NCBI GenBank assembly: GCA_041390125.1
Contig: JAWKQN010000002.1
Coordinates: forward strand, 310,001 to 374,000
DNA: 64,000 bases
Source of the DNA: Gemmatimonadota bacterium
GTDB lineage: Bacteria; Gemmatimonadota; Gemmatimonadetes; Longimicrobiales; Gaopeijiaceae
Reading direction: 5' to 3'
The notes under the pieces: model-generated
What the model was told of the DNA's origin: nothing
Seen by the model: the letters and a program-made list of their open reading frames with translations, nothing else
Databases searched by the model: none
Program-made: the position numbers and the translations under genes
Shown: one piece after another, positions 45,560-53,515 of the stretch
Layout of the letters: every line of letters begins with the position of its first letter
Position numbering within the stretch: position 1 is the first letter of the stretch

Positions 45560-46276
45560 TCAGCCGTCGACGAGGCGTGCCGACTCGATCCGGGTCAGAT
45601 CGGGGAACTCGGCGTCCAGGTAGGCATTGCCCTGGATGACCGCCTGGGCCTGATAGGGCCCGCTCCCGCGGGGCGGGCCATCGCCGTAGCCCGCATGGAA
45701 GCGGGACACCACGTCGAGGCCCTCCACCACCTCGGCGAACGGCGCGAAGCCGCGCGCATCCAGCGAGGCGTTGTCACGCAGGTTCACGAAGACCTGCACG
45801 GTCCGGGAGTTGGGACCGCTGGCGGCGAAGCTCATGCGGCCGCGCGTGTTCGACTCCACCACCGGATCGTCGAGGATGGGGAAGCGGTGCCAGATGCGGG
45901 TGACGGTACCGTTGCCGTGCACCCCGAACTCCGCCACGAAGCCGTCCACCACGCGGTAGACGCGCGTGTCGTCGTAGTAGCCGGCGCGTACCAGGTTGTA
46001 GAAGCGATCGGCGCCGAGGGGCGCCCACTCCCGATGGGCCTCGATCACGAACGGGCCTGCGGACGTCTCGAAGCGCACGCGGAAGCGGTCCGGCGCCGTC
46101 TCGGTGAGGCGGCGCGGATCGAGCAGCGGATCGGCGGCCTGCGCCGGCGCCGCGTCGTTCCCGGAGGAGGCGTCTCTGCCCCCGCACCCGGTGACCAGCG
46201 CCGCCACGAGCAGCGGCAGGAGCCGGGCGTTCGGCACCCGAGCGATCCGGTCCTTCGTCCCCAGGGCGTTGCGCAC
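45560..46276 (-). CDS. Cyclophilin-type peptidyl-prolyl isomerase lipoprotein
   Basis: 238 residues. Signal ends with LVTGCGG, a lipobox, so it is a periplasmic lipoprotein. The cyclophilin core is recognisable: FVIEAHREWAPLGADRFYNLVRAGYYDD, VYRVVDGFVAEFG, GRMSFAASGPNSRTVQVFVNL and FAPFAEVVEGLDVV. The catalytic Arg of the FHR motif appears as YRVVDGF, so activity may be reduced. It assists folding of periplasmic or outer-membrane proteins. It starts at GTG 46276 and is divergent from the S9 peptidase, with only 74 bp between starts. Confidence 0.85.
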   Translation of the reverse strand: MRNALGTKDRIARVPNARLLPLLVAALVTGCGGRDASSGNDAAPAQAADPLLDPRRLTETAPDRFRVRFETSAGPFVIEAHREWAPLGADRFYNLVRAGYYDDTRVYRVVDGFVAEFGVHGNGTVTRIWHRFPILDDPVVESNTRGRMSFAASGPNSRTVQVFVNLRDNASLDARGFAPFAEVVEGLDVVSRFHAGYGDGPPRGSGPYQAQAVIQGNAYLDAEFPDLTRIESARLVDG

Positions 46277-46350
46277 GAGGGCTCGCTCTCCTCTTGTACG
46301 GGTTTCCAGATGGCGCCCTGAACCTACGTCCCCCCGTTGTGGGAGGCACC

Positions 46351-48852
46351 GTGACGCATCTCCGGACCCCGATCCTGCTCCTGGCCCTCACCCTCGCCGG
46401 CACCGGCTCCGCCGTCGCGCAGGAGGGCGCGGGCTACGTCCTGCCGAACGACGAGATCCAGCGGCTGTTCGCCACGGACAAGAACTTCGTGCAGCTCGAC
46501 CACCTGAGCCCCGACGGAAACCACTTCCTGGTCCTGCACGAGACGGAGCTCAGCACGCTCGAGCGCATGGGCGAGCCGACGCTGCGCCTGGCGGAGCTGG
46601 AGCTCCGCCCCGCGGTGGACCGGATCTGGAACCACGACACGTACGGGGTCGACGGGCTGCGCATCTTCTCGCTCGCCCGCCTCGCCTACCGCAACGTCGA
46701 GGTCCCACAGGGCGCCTTCCTGAGCGATTTCATGTGGTCGCCCGCCGGCGACCGGGTCGCCTACCTCCAGCACGGCCGCGACCGCACCGAGGTGTGGGTG
46801 GCCGAGAGCGCCACCGGGCAGACCCGACGCGTCGCGGACGCCCGCGTCGTGGCGACGCTGGGCACCAGCGCACCGACCACCACACCGCGCGCGTCCGACA
46901 TGCTGCAGTGGACGCCGGAGGGGACGCTCCTGACGCTGATCGCTCCGGCGGGACGCGGCGCGCCGCCCGCCGCGCCGCACCGGCCCACCGGCCCGGTGGT
47001 CCGCACCACGCGCGAGGAGGCGACCCCCAACCCCACCTATCCGAACCTGCTGCGCACGCCCCACGACGCGGACCTCTTCGAATACCACACGACCACGCAG
47101 ATCGCCGAGTTGAGCACCAACGGCCGTGTGCGTCCCATCGGTCGGCCCGGCATGTACGAACGGATCGTCCTCAGCCCCGATGGGCGCTACCTGCTGGCGA
47201 CCCGCATCGTGCGGCCCTTCTCGTTCCTCACGTCCTGGCGCGGCTTCCCCCGCGTCACCGAGGTGCTCGACCGCGAGGGCACCGTGGTGGCCACGCTGGA
47301 CGAGCAGCAGCTGCGCGAGGGCTCGGGTCGCACGGCGCGTCAGGGGCCGCCCGCCCGCCGGCGCGGGTGGGCCTGGCGGCCGGAAGGGGCTGCGCTGGTG
47401 TTCCTCATGCGCGCGGAGGCCTCCGACAGCGCGGCCGGGGATGACGCCCGTCCGGAAGGGATCCATCAACTGCTCCCCCCGTTCGACACGGCCCAGGCCA
47501 CGCTCCTGGGCACCAGTGACGCGTCCGTGGGGGACGTGCTGTTCTCGCAGGGGGGCGCGCACATGTTCGCCCAGGTGACGCGGGACGGGAAGCGCGGGCT
47601 GATGCACTGGCCGCTCACGGCCGAGGGCGGACCGGTCCGCCACATGGTCATCGACTGGTGGGACCCGCAGACGCCCATGGAGAACCCGGGTGAGCCGTGG
47701 ACCGCCACCACCTCCAACGGCATCGCGTACGCCCGCATCACGTCCAACGGCCGGGCCCTGCTGGTGCGCGGTCCCGGGTACGCGGACGACCTGCGGCCCA
47801 CGCCGTTCGTCGACCACGTGGCGCTCTCCGACGGCATGGTCAACCGGGTGTTCGAGGGATCCAAGGAGCTGTACGAGCAGCCGCTGGTCACCCTGGATCC
47901 GGACGGAAGCCGCCTGATCGTCCGGCGCGAAGGCGCCAACCAGTTCCCCGACAGCTGGCTCTGGGTGCTGGGGGGTCGCTGGGACAACCTGTCGAAGAAC
48001 GTGGATCCCTTCCCGGCCATCACGGCTGCCAAGCGGGTCGACTTCGAGTTCGAGCGCCGCGACGGGCTCACGATGCGCGGGCGGATCTCGCTCCCGGTGG
48101 ACTACGTGGAGGGCACCCGTGTGCCCGCCATCTTCTGGACCTATCCGCGCGAGTACCGCACGGAGAAGGCGTACCGGGCCGCGACCATCGAGAGCCGCAA
48201 CCTGAACGCATTCACCCCGCTCTCCTGGTTGCGCTGGTCCGACATCTGGCTGACGCAGGGCTACGCGCTGGTCTATCCCGACATCCCGATCGTCGGCGAG
48301 AACTACAACGACTTCTACATCGCCGACATGGTGGACGACATGTACGCCGCGGTGCGCGCCGTGGAGAAGAGCGGGTACGTGGACGTCGAGCGCATCGGAC
48401 ACGGAGGCCACAGCTACGGCGCCTTCGCCACCGCGAACTTCCTGGCGCACACGCCCTTCTTCAAGGCGGGGATCGCAGGAGACGGCGCCTACAACCGCTC
48501 GCTCACGCCCATGGGCTTCCAGGCCGAGCCCCGCGACATCTGGGAGGCACAGGACGTCTACCTGGAGATGTCGCCGTTCTTCAAGGCGGACCAGATCGAC
48601 ACGCCGCTGCTCATGTACCACGGCGGGGACGACAACAACACCGGCACCTTCCCCATCCAGTCCGAGCGCTTCATGCAGGCGCTGCAGGGGCTGGGCAAGA
48701 CCGCGGAGCTCTACATCTATCCCTTCGAGTCGCACACGCCGCGCGCCATCGAGAACGAGCTGGATCGCTGGGCCCGCTGGGTGGGCTTCTTCGATCGCTA
48801 CGTGAAGGGCGATCGCCCGGCCGACGTGTCGGAGCAGGGCGGCGGTCGATGA
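46351..48852 (+). CDS. S9 family prolyl oligopeptidase (glutamyl-endopeptidase-like)
   Basis: 833 residues. Signal peptide (PILLLALTLAGTGSAVAQ), a beta-propeller domain to about 560 and a C-terminal alpha/beta hydrolase. The triad is complete: Ser in GHGGHSYGAF, Asp in YHGGDDNNTG and His in ESHTPRAIE. The sequence is closest in style to the S9 glutamyl-endopeptidase group. It cleaves short peptides in the periplasm. It begins at GTG 46351 with GGAGG four bases upstream; an earlier in-frame start would add 19 residues without signal character. Its stop overlaps the next gene by four bases. Confidence 0.87.
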   Translation: MTHLRTPILLLALTLAGTGSAVAQEGAGYVLPNDEIQRLFATDKNFVQLDHLSPDGNHFLVLHETELSTLERMGEPTLRLAELELRPAVDRIWNHDTYGVDGLRIFSLARLAYRNVEVPQGAFLSDFMWSPAGDRVAYLQHGRDRTEVWVAESATGQTRRVADARVVATLGTSAPTTTPRASDMLQWTPEGTLLTLIAPAGRGAPPAAPHRPTGPVVRTTREEATPNPTYPNLLRTPHDADLFEYHTTTQIAELSTNGRVRPIGRPGMYERIVLSPDGRYLLATRIVRPFSFLTSWRGFPRVTEVLDREGTVVATLDEQQLREGSGRTARQGPPARRRGWAWRPEGAALVFLMRAEASDSAAGDDARPEGIHQLLPPFDTAQATLLGTSDASVGDVLFSQGGAHMFAQVTRDGKRGLMHWPLTAEGGPVRHMVIDWWDPQTPMENPGEPWTATTSNGIAYARITSNGRALLVRGPGYADDLRPTPFVDHVALSDGMVNRVFEGSKELYEQPLVTLDPDGSRLIVRREGANQFPDSWLWVLGGRWDNLSKNVDPFPAITAAKRVDFEFERRDGLTMRGRISLPVDYVEGTRVPAIFWTYPREYRTEKAYRAATIESRNLNAFTPLSWLRWSDIWLTQGYALVYPDIPIVGENYNDFYIADMVDDMYAAVRAVEKSGYVDVERIGHGGHSYGAFATANFLAHTPFFKAGIAGDGAYNRSLTPMGFQAEPRDIWEAQDVYLEMSPFFKADQIDTPLLMYHGGDDNNTGTFPIQSERFMQALQGLGKTAELYIYPFESHTPRAIENELDRWARWVGFFDRYVKGDRPADVSEQGGGR

Positions 48853-49790
48853 GGGCGCGGCCCGCGGCATGGGTGCTGGCCGCGAGCCTGTGGGCAGGCG
48901 GGAGCACCCACGCGGTGGCCCAGGAACCCCACCGCGAGCTGCTCCGCACGAGCTTCCAGGAGCGCCTGGCGCAGATCGCGGACGGCTACGAGGGCGTCGC
49001 CGGCCTCGAGGTGCTCGACCTGACCAGTGGCGACCGGTTCGCCGTGCGTGGCGATTGGGTCTTCCCGCAGGCGTCCGCGATCAAGGTGATGCTGTTGCTG
49101 GAGCTGTTCCGGCGGGCGGAGGAGGAGCCCGACCTGCTGCGACGCCGCGTCGAGATGACCGACGCGGTCCGCACCGGCGGCAGCGGCGTGCTGCACCTGC
49201 TGACGGACGGAGGCTCGGCGCTCTCGCTGGAGGACCATGCGATCTACATGATCGTCTACTCCGACAACACGGCCACCAACGTATTGATCGACGCGTTGGG
49301 CATGGACGCCACCAATGCCCTGGCCGCGCAACTCGGCGCGCCGGACACGAAGCTGCAGCGCAAGATGATCCGACCCGAGGAGTCCGCGCGCGGCAACGAG
49401 AACCTGTCGACTCCCCGCGACGCGGTGCGGGTGATGGAGCGCATCCACCGCTGCGACCTGCCCATGGGTGCGCAGGCGTGCGCGCGGGTCCGGGAGATCC
49501 TGGAGATCCCGAAGGAGGGCCCCGTACGCACGCCCGTCCCCTCCGACGTGCCGGTGGCCTTCAAGCCGGGCGGCATCACCGGCGTGGCCACGGTCTGGGC
49601 GCTCGTGGACCTGCCGGACCGACCCTACGCCCTCTCCGTGATGTCCAACTACGGGGGCAACGGGGGCGCGGTGATCGAAGCGGTCTCGGCCGCCGCCTGG
49701 GACTACTTCAGCCGGTTGAGCGGCGTGACGGACCACGGCACGCGGGTGCCGCTGGACGTGAAGCGACGGATCCCGGGGGGACGCCGCTGA
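48849..49790 (+). CDS. Class A beta-lactamase-like serine hydrolase
   Basis: 313 residues with a signal peptide (WVLAASLWAGGSTHAVAQ). The beta-lactamase/PBP fold motifs are S76-A-I-K79, SDN in VYSDNTATN, and KPGG in AFKPGGITG in place of KTG. The omega-loop region RPEESARGNENLSTPRD lacks the standard E-x2-L-N, so strict class A activity is doubtful. It could be a beta-lactamase, a D-amino peptidase or an amide hydrolase. It is translationally coupled (ATGA) to the S9 peptidase, suggesting peptide substrates. A bidirectional hairpin follows at 49807-49843. Confidence 0.83.
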   Translation: MRARPAAWVLAASLWAGGSTHAVAQEPHRELLRTSFQERLAQIADGYEGVAGLEVLDLTSGDRFAVRGDWVFPQASAIKVMLLLELFRRAEEEPDLLRRRVEMTDAVRTGGSGVLHLLTDGGSALSLEDHAIYMIVYSDNTATNVLIDALGMDATNALAAQLGAPDTKLQRKMIRPEESARGNENLSTPRDAVRVMERIHRCDLPMGAQACARVREILEIPKEGPVRTPVPSDVPVAFKPGGITGVATVWALVDLPDRPYALSVMSNYGGNGGAVIEAVSAAAWDYFSRLSGVTDHGTRVPLDVKRRIPGGRR

Positions 49791-49806
49791 CGGATCCGGA
49801 CGCGCC

Positions 49807-49843
49807 CCCTCGCCGAGCCTCGGTCCCCCGAGCTCGGCGAGGG
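49807..49843. terminator. 12-bp perfect hairpin between convergent genes
   Basis: CCCTCGCCGAGC (49807-49818) pairs exactly with GCTCGGCGAGGG (49832-49843), loop of 13. It lies between the stop of the serine hydrolase (49790, +) and the stop of the LuxR regulator (49860, -), so it is a good candidate for a two-way terminator, although no T tract follows. Confidence 0.5.
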
Positions 49844-49859
49844 AGCACCCGTCTGCCGG

Positions 49860-50417
49860 TCAGCCCTGCCGCTCGGCCGCCTCCGCCTCGGGGACGCCCA
49901 GGTCCTCGAGGAACCAACCTGCCAGCTCCGCCCGCCCGGACAGCCCGGACTTGCGGTAGACCGCCACCGCGTGCTGTCGCACCGTGCGCTCGCTGCGGTC
50001 GGTCTCCCTGGCGATCCGCTTGTGGCTGTGCCCCTTGAGGAGCATGAGCGCCGTCTCGCGCTCGGCCGGGGTGAGGCCCCAGCGGTCGAACTCCTCGCCG
50101 ATGGCCTCCCCGAGTCCGTGGAGCGCACGGCTGGCCTTGGTCCGCCACGCATCCCGTTCGGCCCGGTGCCGCTCGACCGCGGCCTCGAGCACCGCCACCG
50201 AGCGCGAGGAGGCGAACCAGCCTCGGGCCAACCAGGTGGCGGCACCGAGGCTCACCGCGACCATGGCGACCTCGAAGAGCACGTGGGCGCTGAGCAGCGT
50301 ATCCGGCTGGTCCATGATCAGGTCGACGATGCCGCCGACCATGATCACCAGGAAGACCAGGGCCAGTGCGCCCTGGATCCGCGGCGTGCCCACGCTCTCG
50401 ATCTCGTAGCCGTCCAC
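49860..50417 (-). CDS. Membrane-anchored LuxR-type transcriptional regulator
   Basis: 185 residues. Two transmembrane helices lie at about 17-37 (ALALVFLVIMVGGIVDLIM) and 43-65 (HVLFEVAMVAVSLGAATWLA), then a charged linker, then a C-terminal LuxR/FixJ helix-turn-helix (LTPAERETALMLLKGHSHKR, TVRQHAVAVYRKSGLSGRAEL). There is no receiver domain, so it is not a normal response regulator; a one-component membrane regulator is the best reading. It begins at GTG 50417, 11 bp after the ferritin stop, so both come from the same transcript, and it may regulate ferritin or the divergent efflux genes. Confidence 0.8.
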   Translation of the reverse strand: MDGYEIESVGTPRIQGALALVFLVIMVGGIVDLIMDQPDTLLSAHVLFEVAMVAVSLGAATWLARGWFASSRSVAVLEAAVERHRAERDAWRTKASRALHGLGEAIGEEFDRWGLTPAERETALMLLKGHSHKRIARETDRSERTVRQHAVAVYRKSGLSGRAELAGWFLEDLGVPEAEAAERQG

Positions 50418-50428
50418 GTCGTCTACTC

Positions 50429-50860
50429 TCAGCGGACGTCGACCCAGTCGCGCAGGATCCGCTCGGTCTCCTCCGAGTGGCCGCTCTCGTCGCGGACCAT
50501 GTCCTCGAGCTGCACGGCCAGGCCCTTGTCGCCGAAGGCATCCGCCTGGCGGGCGCGCTCCGAATAGTCCGCGACGGCCCGGCGCTCCGCGGCCAACACG
50601 GCCTCCAGCATCTCGCGGTTGGTCCGCGCGGCCGGCACCGCCCGCGGCTGCGTCGTGGGCTCCCCGCCCAGGGCGACGATCTTGTTGGCCAGGTACTGGG
50701 CGTGCAGCTGCTCGTCCGTCACCTCGGCCAGGAAGAACTGGGCGAGCTGGGGACGGTACGGCCCGGTCACCTTGGCGGCGTAGGTCAGATACTGGATGAT
50801 GGCGCCCAGCTCGCCGGCCAGGTCTTCGTTCAGGTGCTGGATGAGGGTCTGCTTGTCCAT
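50429..50860 (-). CDS. Ferritin-like diiron protein (bacterioferritin type)
   Basis: 143 residues, four-helix bundle. Diiron ligands are visible: Glu17 with Tyr24 in GELGAIIQY, Glu and His in DEQLHAQ, Glu in AAERRAVADYSE and E-x2-H in RDESGHSEE. The E-x6-Y spacing is the bacterioferritin pattern. It stores or detoxifies iron in the cytoplasm, or acts as a small bacterioferritin-like protein. GGAAGGA lies before ATG 50860. It is divergent from the efflux operon across 271 bp that holds two matching dyads. Confidence 0.87.
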   Translation of the reverse strand: MDKQTLIQHLNEDLAGELGAIIQYLTYAAKVTGPYRPQLAQFFLAEVTDEQLHAQYLANKIVALGGEPTTQPRAVPAARTNREMLEAVLAAERRAVADYSERARQADAFGDKGLAVQLEDMVRDESGHSEETERILRDWVDVR

Positions 50861-50973
50861 CGGCGTCCTTCCCCGCGGAGCGGGCCTGTGGCACGCGCCG
50901 GGCAGGCGCGGGCCGGGGACCGGAAGACTCGATCGGTGCCTCCTAACCTAGCGCCGGGGACGCCGCCTCCACG

Positions 50974-50989
50974 TCCGACATCTGCCGGA
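50974..50989. promoter_or_regulatory. Candidate operator dyad 1
   Basis: TCCGACATCTGCCGGA is a 16-bp dyad (7-bp arms, one mismatch, TC centre), matching the consensus TCCGGCANNTGCCGGA. It lies between the divergent ferritin and efflux starts, and a second copy lies 46 bp away. Confidence 0.5.
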
Positions 50990-51019
50990 CGGGCGCCGGG
51001 GATCTCCCTCCACGGCCTG

Positions 51020-51035
51020 TACGGCATCTGCCGGA
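51020..51035. promoter_or_regulatory. Candidate operator dyad 2
   Basis: TACGGCATCTGCCGGA matches the same 16-bp consensus with one arm mismatch. Centre-to-centre distance to dyad 1 is 46 bp, near four to five helical turns. The flanking gap also has GGGGATCTCCC (50998-51008) and its reverse complement (51098-51108). The likely regulator is unknown. Confidence 0.5.
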
Positions 51036-51131
51036 TGGCCCCGGACCGCGCGTGGACGCAGGTTCGGGACGGTCCCGGTCGCCGAGCCGCGTCGCCCGGG
51101 AGATCCCCGACATCGGGAGGAGTGGTTCGCG

Positions 51132-52385
51132 ATGGTCGTAGGCCTGGTCCTGTTGTTCCAGCTCGCTGCCTCCGCCGACACCGTGCGCCTGGACGCCCCC
51201 GCGGCGCTCGCGCGGGCGCTGGAGGCGTCGCCGGTCCTCTCGGCGGCCCGGTACCGGGCGGAGGCCGCCGAAGACCGCGCCGCCCAGGCCCGGGCCTGGG
51301 CCAATCCCCACGTCTCCGTCTCCGGAGAGAACGTCGGCCAGCAGCGGGCGTTCACCGGTACGACGGGCTGGCAGGGCATCGAGGGCCAGGCCGTGCTCAC
51401 CACCGCGGTCCCGTTCGGGCCGGAACGGGCCGGCCGGATCCGGACCGCCCGAGCGGAGGGCTCCGCCGGCGCAGCGCTGGCGGACCAGGCGGACCTGGAC
51501 GTGCGCGCAGGCATCCTGGCCTCCATCGGTGGCTACCTGACCGACCGGGCGCTGGCGACGAGCGCCCGGGAGGAGCGGGCCACGATGGACCGGATCGCGG
51601 ACGCCCTCGCGCGCCAGGCGGACGCGGGACGCACCTCGCGAGGGGACGCCGCCCGCGCCGACCTGGCCCGGGGCATGGCCCGCACCGCCCTGGCCCGGCG
51701 CCAGGCACAGCTCGTTGCGCGGGCGGAGGAGCTGGCCCGGTTGCTCGGCCTCGACCCCGGGACCCCCGTGGCCGTGGAGGTCGGCCGGTGTCTCGCTCCG
51801 CCCGGTGCGGCGGGCGAAGGCGTCGCCGAGCCTCCTGCCGTCCGCCTCGCCCGCGCCCGGGTGGAGGCCGCGCGCGGCGGCGTGCAACTGGCGCGCGGGC
51901 TCCAGCTGCCGGACCTGGAGCCCCAGGTCGGCGTGCGCCGGACCGGGGGCGAGTCGGGGCTCTACCTGGGCCTGAGCACCGCGCTGCCGTTCTTCGATCG
52001 AGGCACGCGCCGCCTGGCGGCGGCCCGGGCCGACGAGGACGCGGCCCTCGCGGAGCTCCGGGCCGCGGAATCCATGCAGTCCGCGGCACTCGCGGCGACC
52101 CGTCAGCGGCTGACGCTCCTCGAGGATGCCGGGCGCGCCTTCGATGCCGCCTGGTTCGACCAGGCCGACCAGGCCGTGACGGCCGCCGAAGCCCGCTTCT
52201 CCGTAGGAGAGGGCACGCTGCTGGAACTCCTGGACAGCCGTCGGGCCCGCCTCCAGGCCCTCGACGACTACCACGCGTGGCAGTCCGAGTGGTGGGCCGC
52301 ACGCGTCGACCTGGCCCGGCTCGAGGGCCGGGCGCCGGACGCGACGCTCCTGTGCACCGATCCCTTCCGCGAGACCTCACGATGA
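51132..52385 (+). CDS. czcC: TolC-family outer membrane efflux protein (CzcC-like)
   Basis: 417 residues. A short signal (GLVLLFQLAASA) leads to two outer-membrane-factor repeats: ALEASPVLSAARYRAEAAED with WANPHVSVSGENVG, then the second coiled-coil half ending in GEGTLLELLDSRRARLQAL. This is the outer-membrane exit duct of a tripartite RND pump. Gene order C-B-A with four-base overlaps and the metal-type RND pump make it CzcC-like. The symbol is by analogy. Transcription likely starts in the divergent region with the paired dyads. Confidence 0.86.
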   Translation: MVVGLVLLFQLAASADTVRLDAPAALARALEASPVLSAARYRAEAAEDRAAQARAWANPHVSVSGENVGQQRAFTGTTGWQGIEGQAVLTTAVPFGPERAGRIRTARAEGSAGAALADQADLDVRAGILASIGGYLTDRALATSAREERATMDRIADALARQADAGRTSRGDAARADLARGMARTALARRQAQLVARAEELARLLGLDPGTPVAVEVGRCLAPPGAAGEGVAEPPAVRLARARVEAARGGVQLARGLQLPDLEPQVGVRRTGGESGLYLGLSTALPFFDRGTRRLAAARADEDAALAELRAAESMQSAALAATRQRLTLLEDAGRAFDAAWFDQADQAVTAAEARFSVGEGTLLELLDSRRARLQALDDYHAWQSEWWAARVDLARLEGRAPDATLLCTDPFRETSR

Positions 52386-53515
52386 CGACGATCCGGATCC
52401 CGCGTGCGCTCTCCGGCGCGCTGCTTCCCCTGTTCGCCCTGGCCTGCGGCGCCGGCGACCCCCCCGCCCCGCTCACCGAACCGGTCCCGGACGGAACCGT
52501 CCGGCTGAGCGACGCGCAGATGCGCGCCGCGGGGATCGTCACCGCCCTGCTCGAGGCGCGCACGGTGCGCCAGCCGGTGCGCGTCCCCGGCTCCGTGCAG
52601 AGCCCCGACACCGCCCAGGTGGCCGTAGGCTCCATCGTGGAGGGGCGCGTGACCGCCGTCCGCGTGCTGCCGGGGGACCGGGTGCGCACCGGTCAGCCGC
52701 TGGTGGAGATCCACTCCCACGAGCTGGCTTCGGCCGAGCGGGACCGCGCGGCCGCGCAGGCGGAGCTGGACTTCCACTCGAACGCGCTCGCCCGCTCCGA
52801 GCAGCTGCTCGCGGCCGGCGCGGTGGCGCTGGAGGAAGTGGAGCGCCGCCGGGCGGACTTCCTCGGCGCTCAGGCGGAGCTGGCGCGGGCCACCGAGATG
52901 GTGGAGCACCTGGCCCCGTCGACGGCGGGGAACGTGCAGGCGCTGGCACCCCGCGCGGGCGTGGTGTTCTCGGTGGACGTGCGCCCCGGTGAAGCCGTGC
53001 TCCCGGGCACTCCGCTGCTGGAGATGGGCTCCACCGACGTGCTCTGGGTCACGGCCTTCGTACCGGAGAACACGTCCAGCGCGCTCGCCGTGGGTGACGA
53101 GGTCGAGGTGCGGTTCCGCTCGCTGCCCGGCACGGTCGTCACGGCGCGTCTGGTGCGCCAGGGCGACTTCGTCGATCCGAGCAACCGCTCGGTGGAGATG
53201 CGCTTCGAGCTCGATTCGATCCCGGCGGGCGTGCGCCCCGGCAGCTTCGCCACGGTGGACGTGCTGGCGTCGGAGGCCTTCGAGGCCATCGAGCTGGACC
53301 AGTCCGCCGCCGTGCGCATGGACGACGAGGACGTGGTGTTCGTGGCGGAGGGACCCGGCGTCTACCGCGCCGTGGCGGTGACCGCAGTGCCGGTGCGCGA
53401 GGGACGGGTGGCGGTGCGCGGCGTCCCGGCCGGCGCCGAGATCGTCACGGAAGGCGCCTATTTCCTGAAGGCGGCGCTGGAGGTGGCGGCGGCGGGTGGC
53501 GAGGGAGGCGCGTGA
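52382..53515 (+). CDS. czcB: RND efflux periplasmic adaptor (CzcB/HlyD family)
   Basis: 377 residues. Lipobox LALACG shows a lipid anchor. Barrel-sandwich hybrid (PVRVPGSVQSPDTAQVAVGS, VTAVRVLPGDRVRTGQPLVEI), a helical hairpin about 115-160, then a beta barrel (VFSVDVRPGEAVLPGTPLLE) and membrane-proximal domain (AVPVREGRVAVRGVPAGAEI). It bridges the inner-membrane pump and the TolC-like duct. It begins in an ATGA overlap with the efflux gene before it. No extra metal-binding His-rich tail is present. Confidence 0.87.
   Translation: MTTIRIPRALSGALLPLFALACGAGDPPAPLTEPVPDGTVRLSDAQMRAAGIVTALLEARTVRQPVRVPGSVQSPDTAQVAVGSIVEGRVTAVRVLPGDRVRTGQPLVEIHSHELASAERDRAAAQAELDFHSNALARSEQLLAAGAVALEEVERRRADFLGAQAELARATEMVEHLAPSTAGNVQALAPRAGVVFSVDVRPGEAVLPGTPLLEMGSTDVLWVTAFVPENTSSALAVGDEVEVRFRSLPGTVVTARLVRQGDFVDPSNRSVEMRFELDSIPAGVRPGSFATVDVLASEAFEAIELDQSAAVRMDDEDVVFVAEGPGVYRAVAVTAVPVREGRVAVRGVPAGAEIVTEGAYFLKAALEVAAAGGEGGA

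Noticed and set aside
53512..53514. GTG start for the RND pump
   Set aside because: The ATG three bases downstream has better spacing from GGAGG and a normal start codon.
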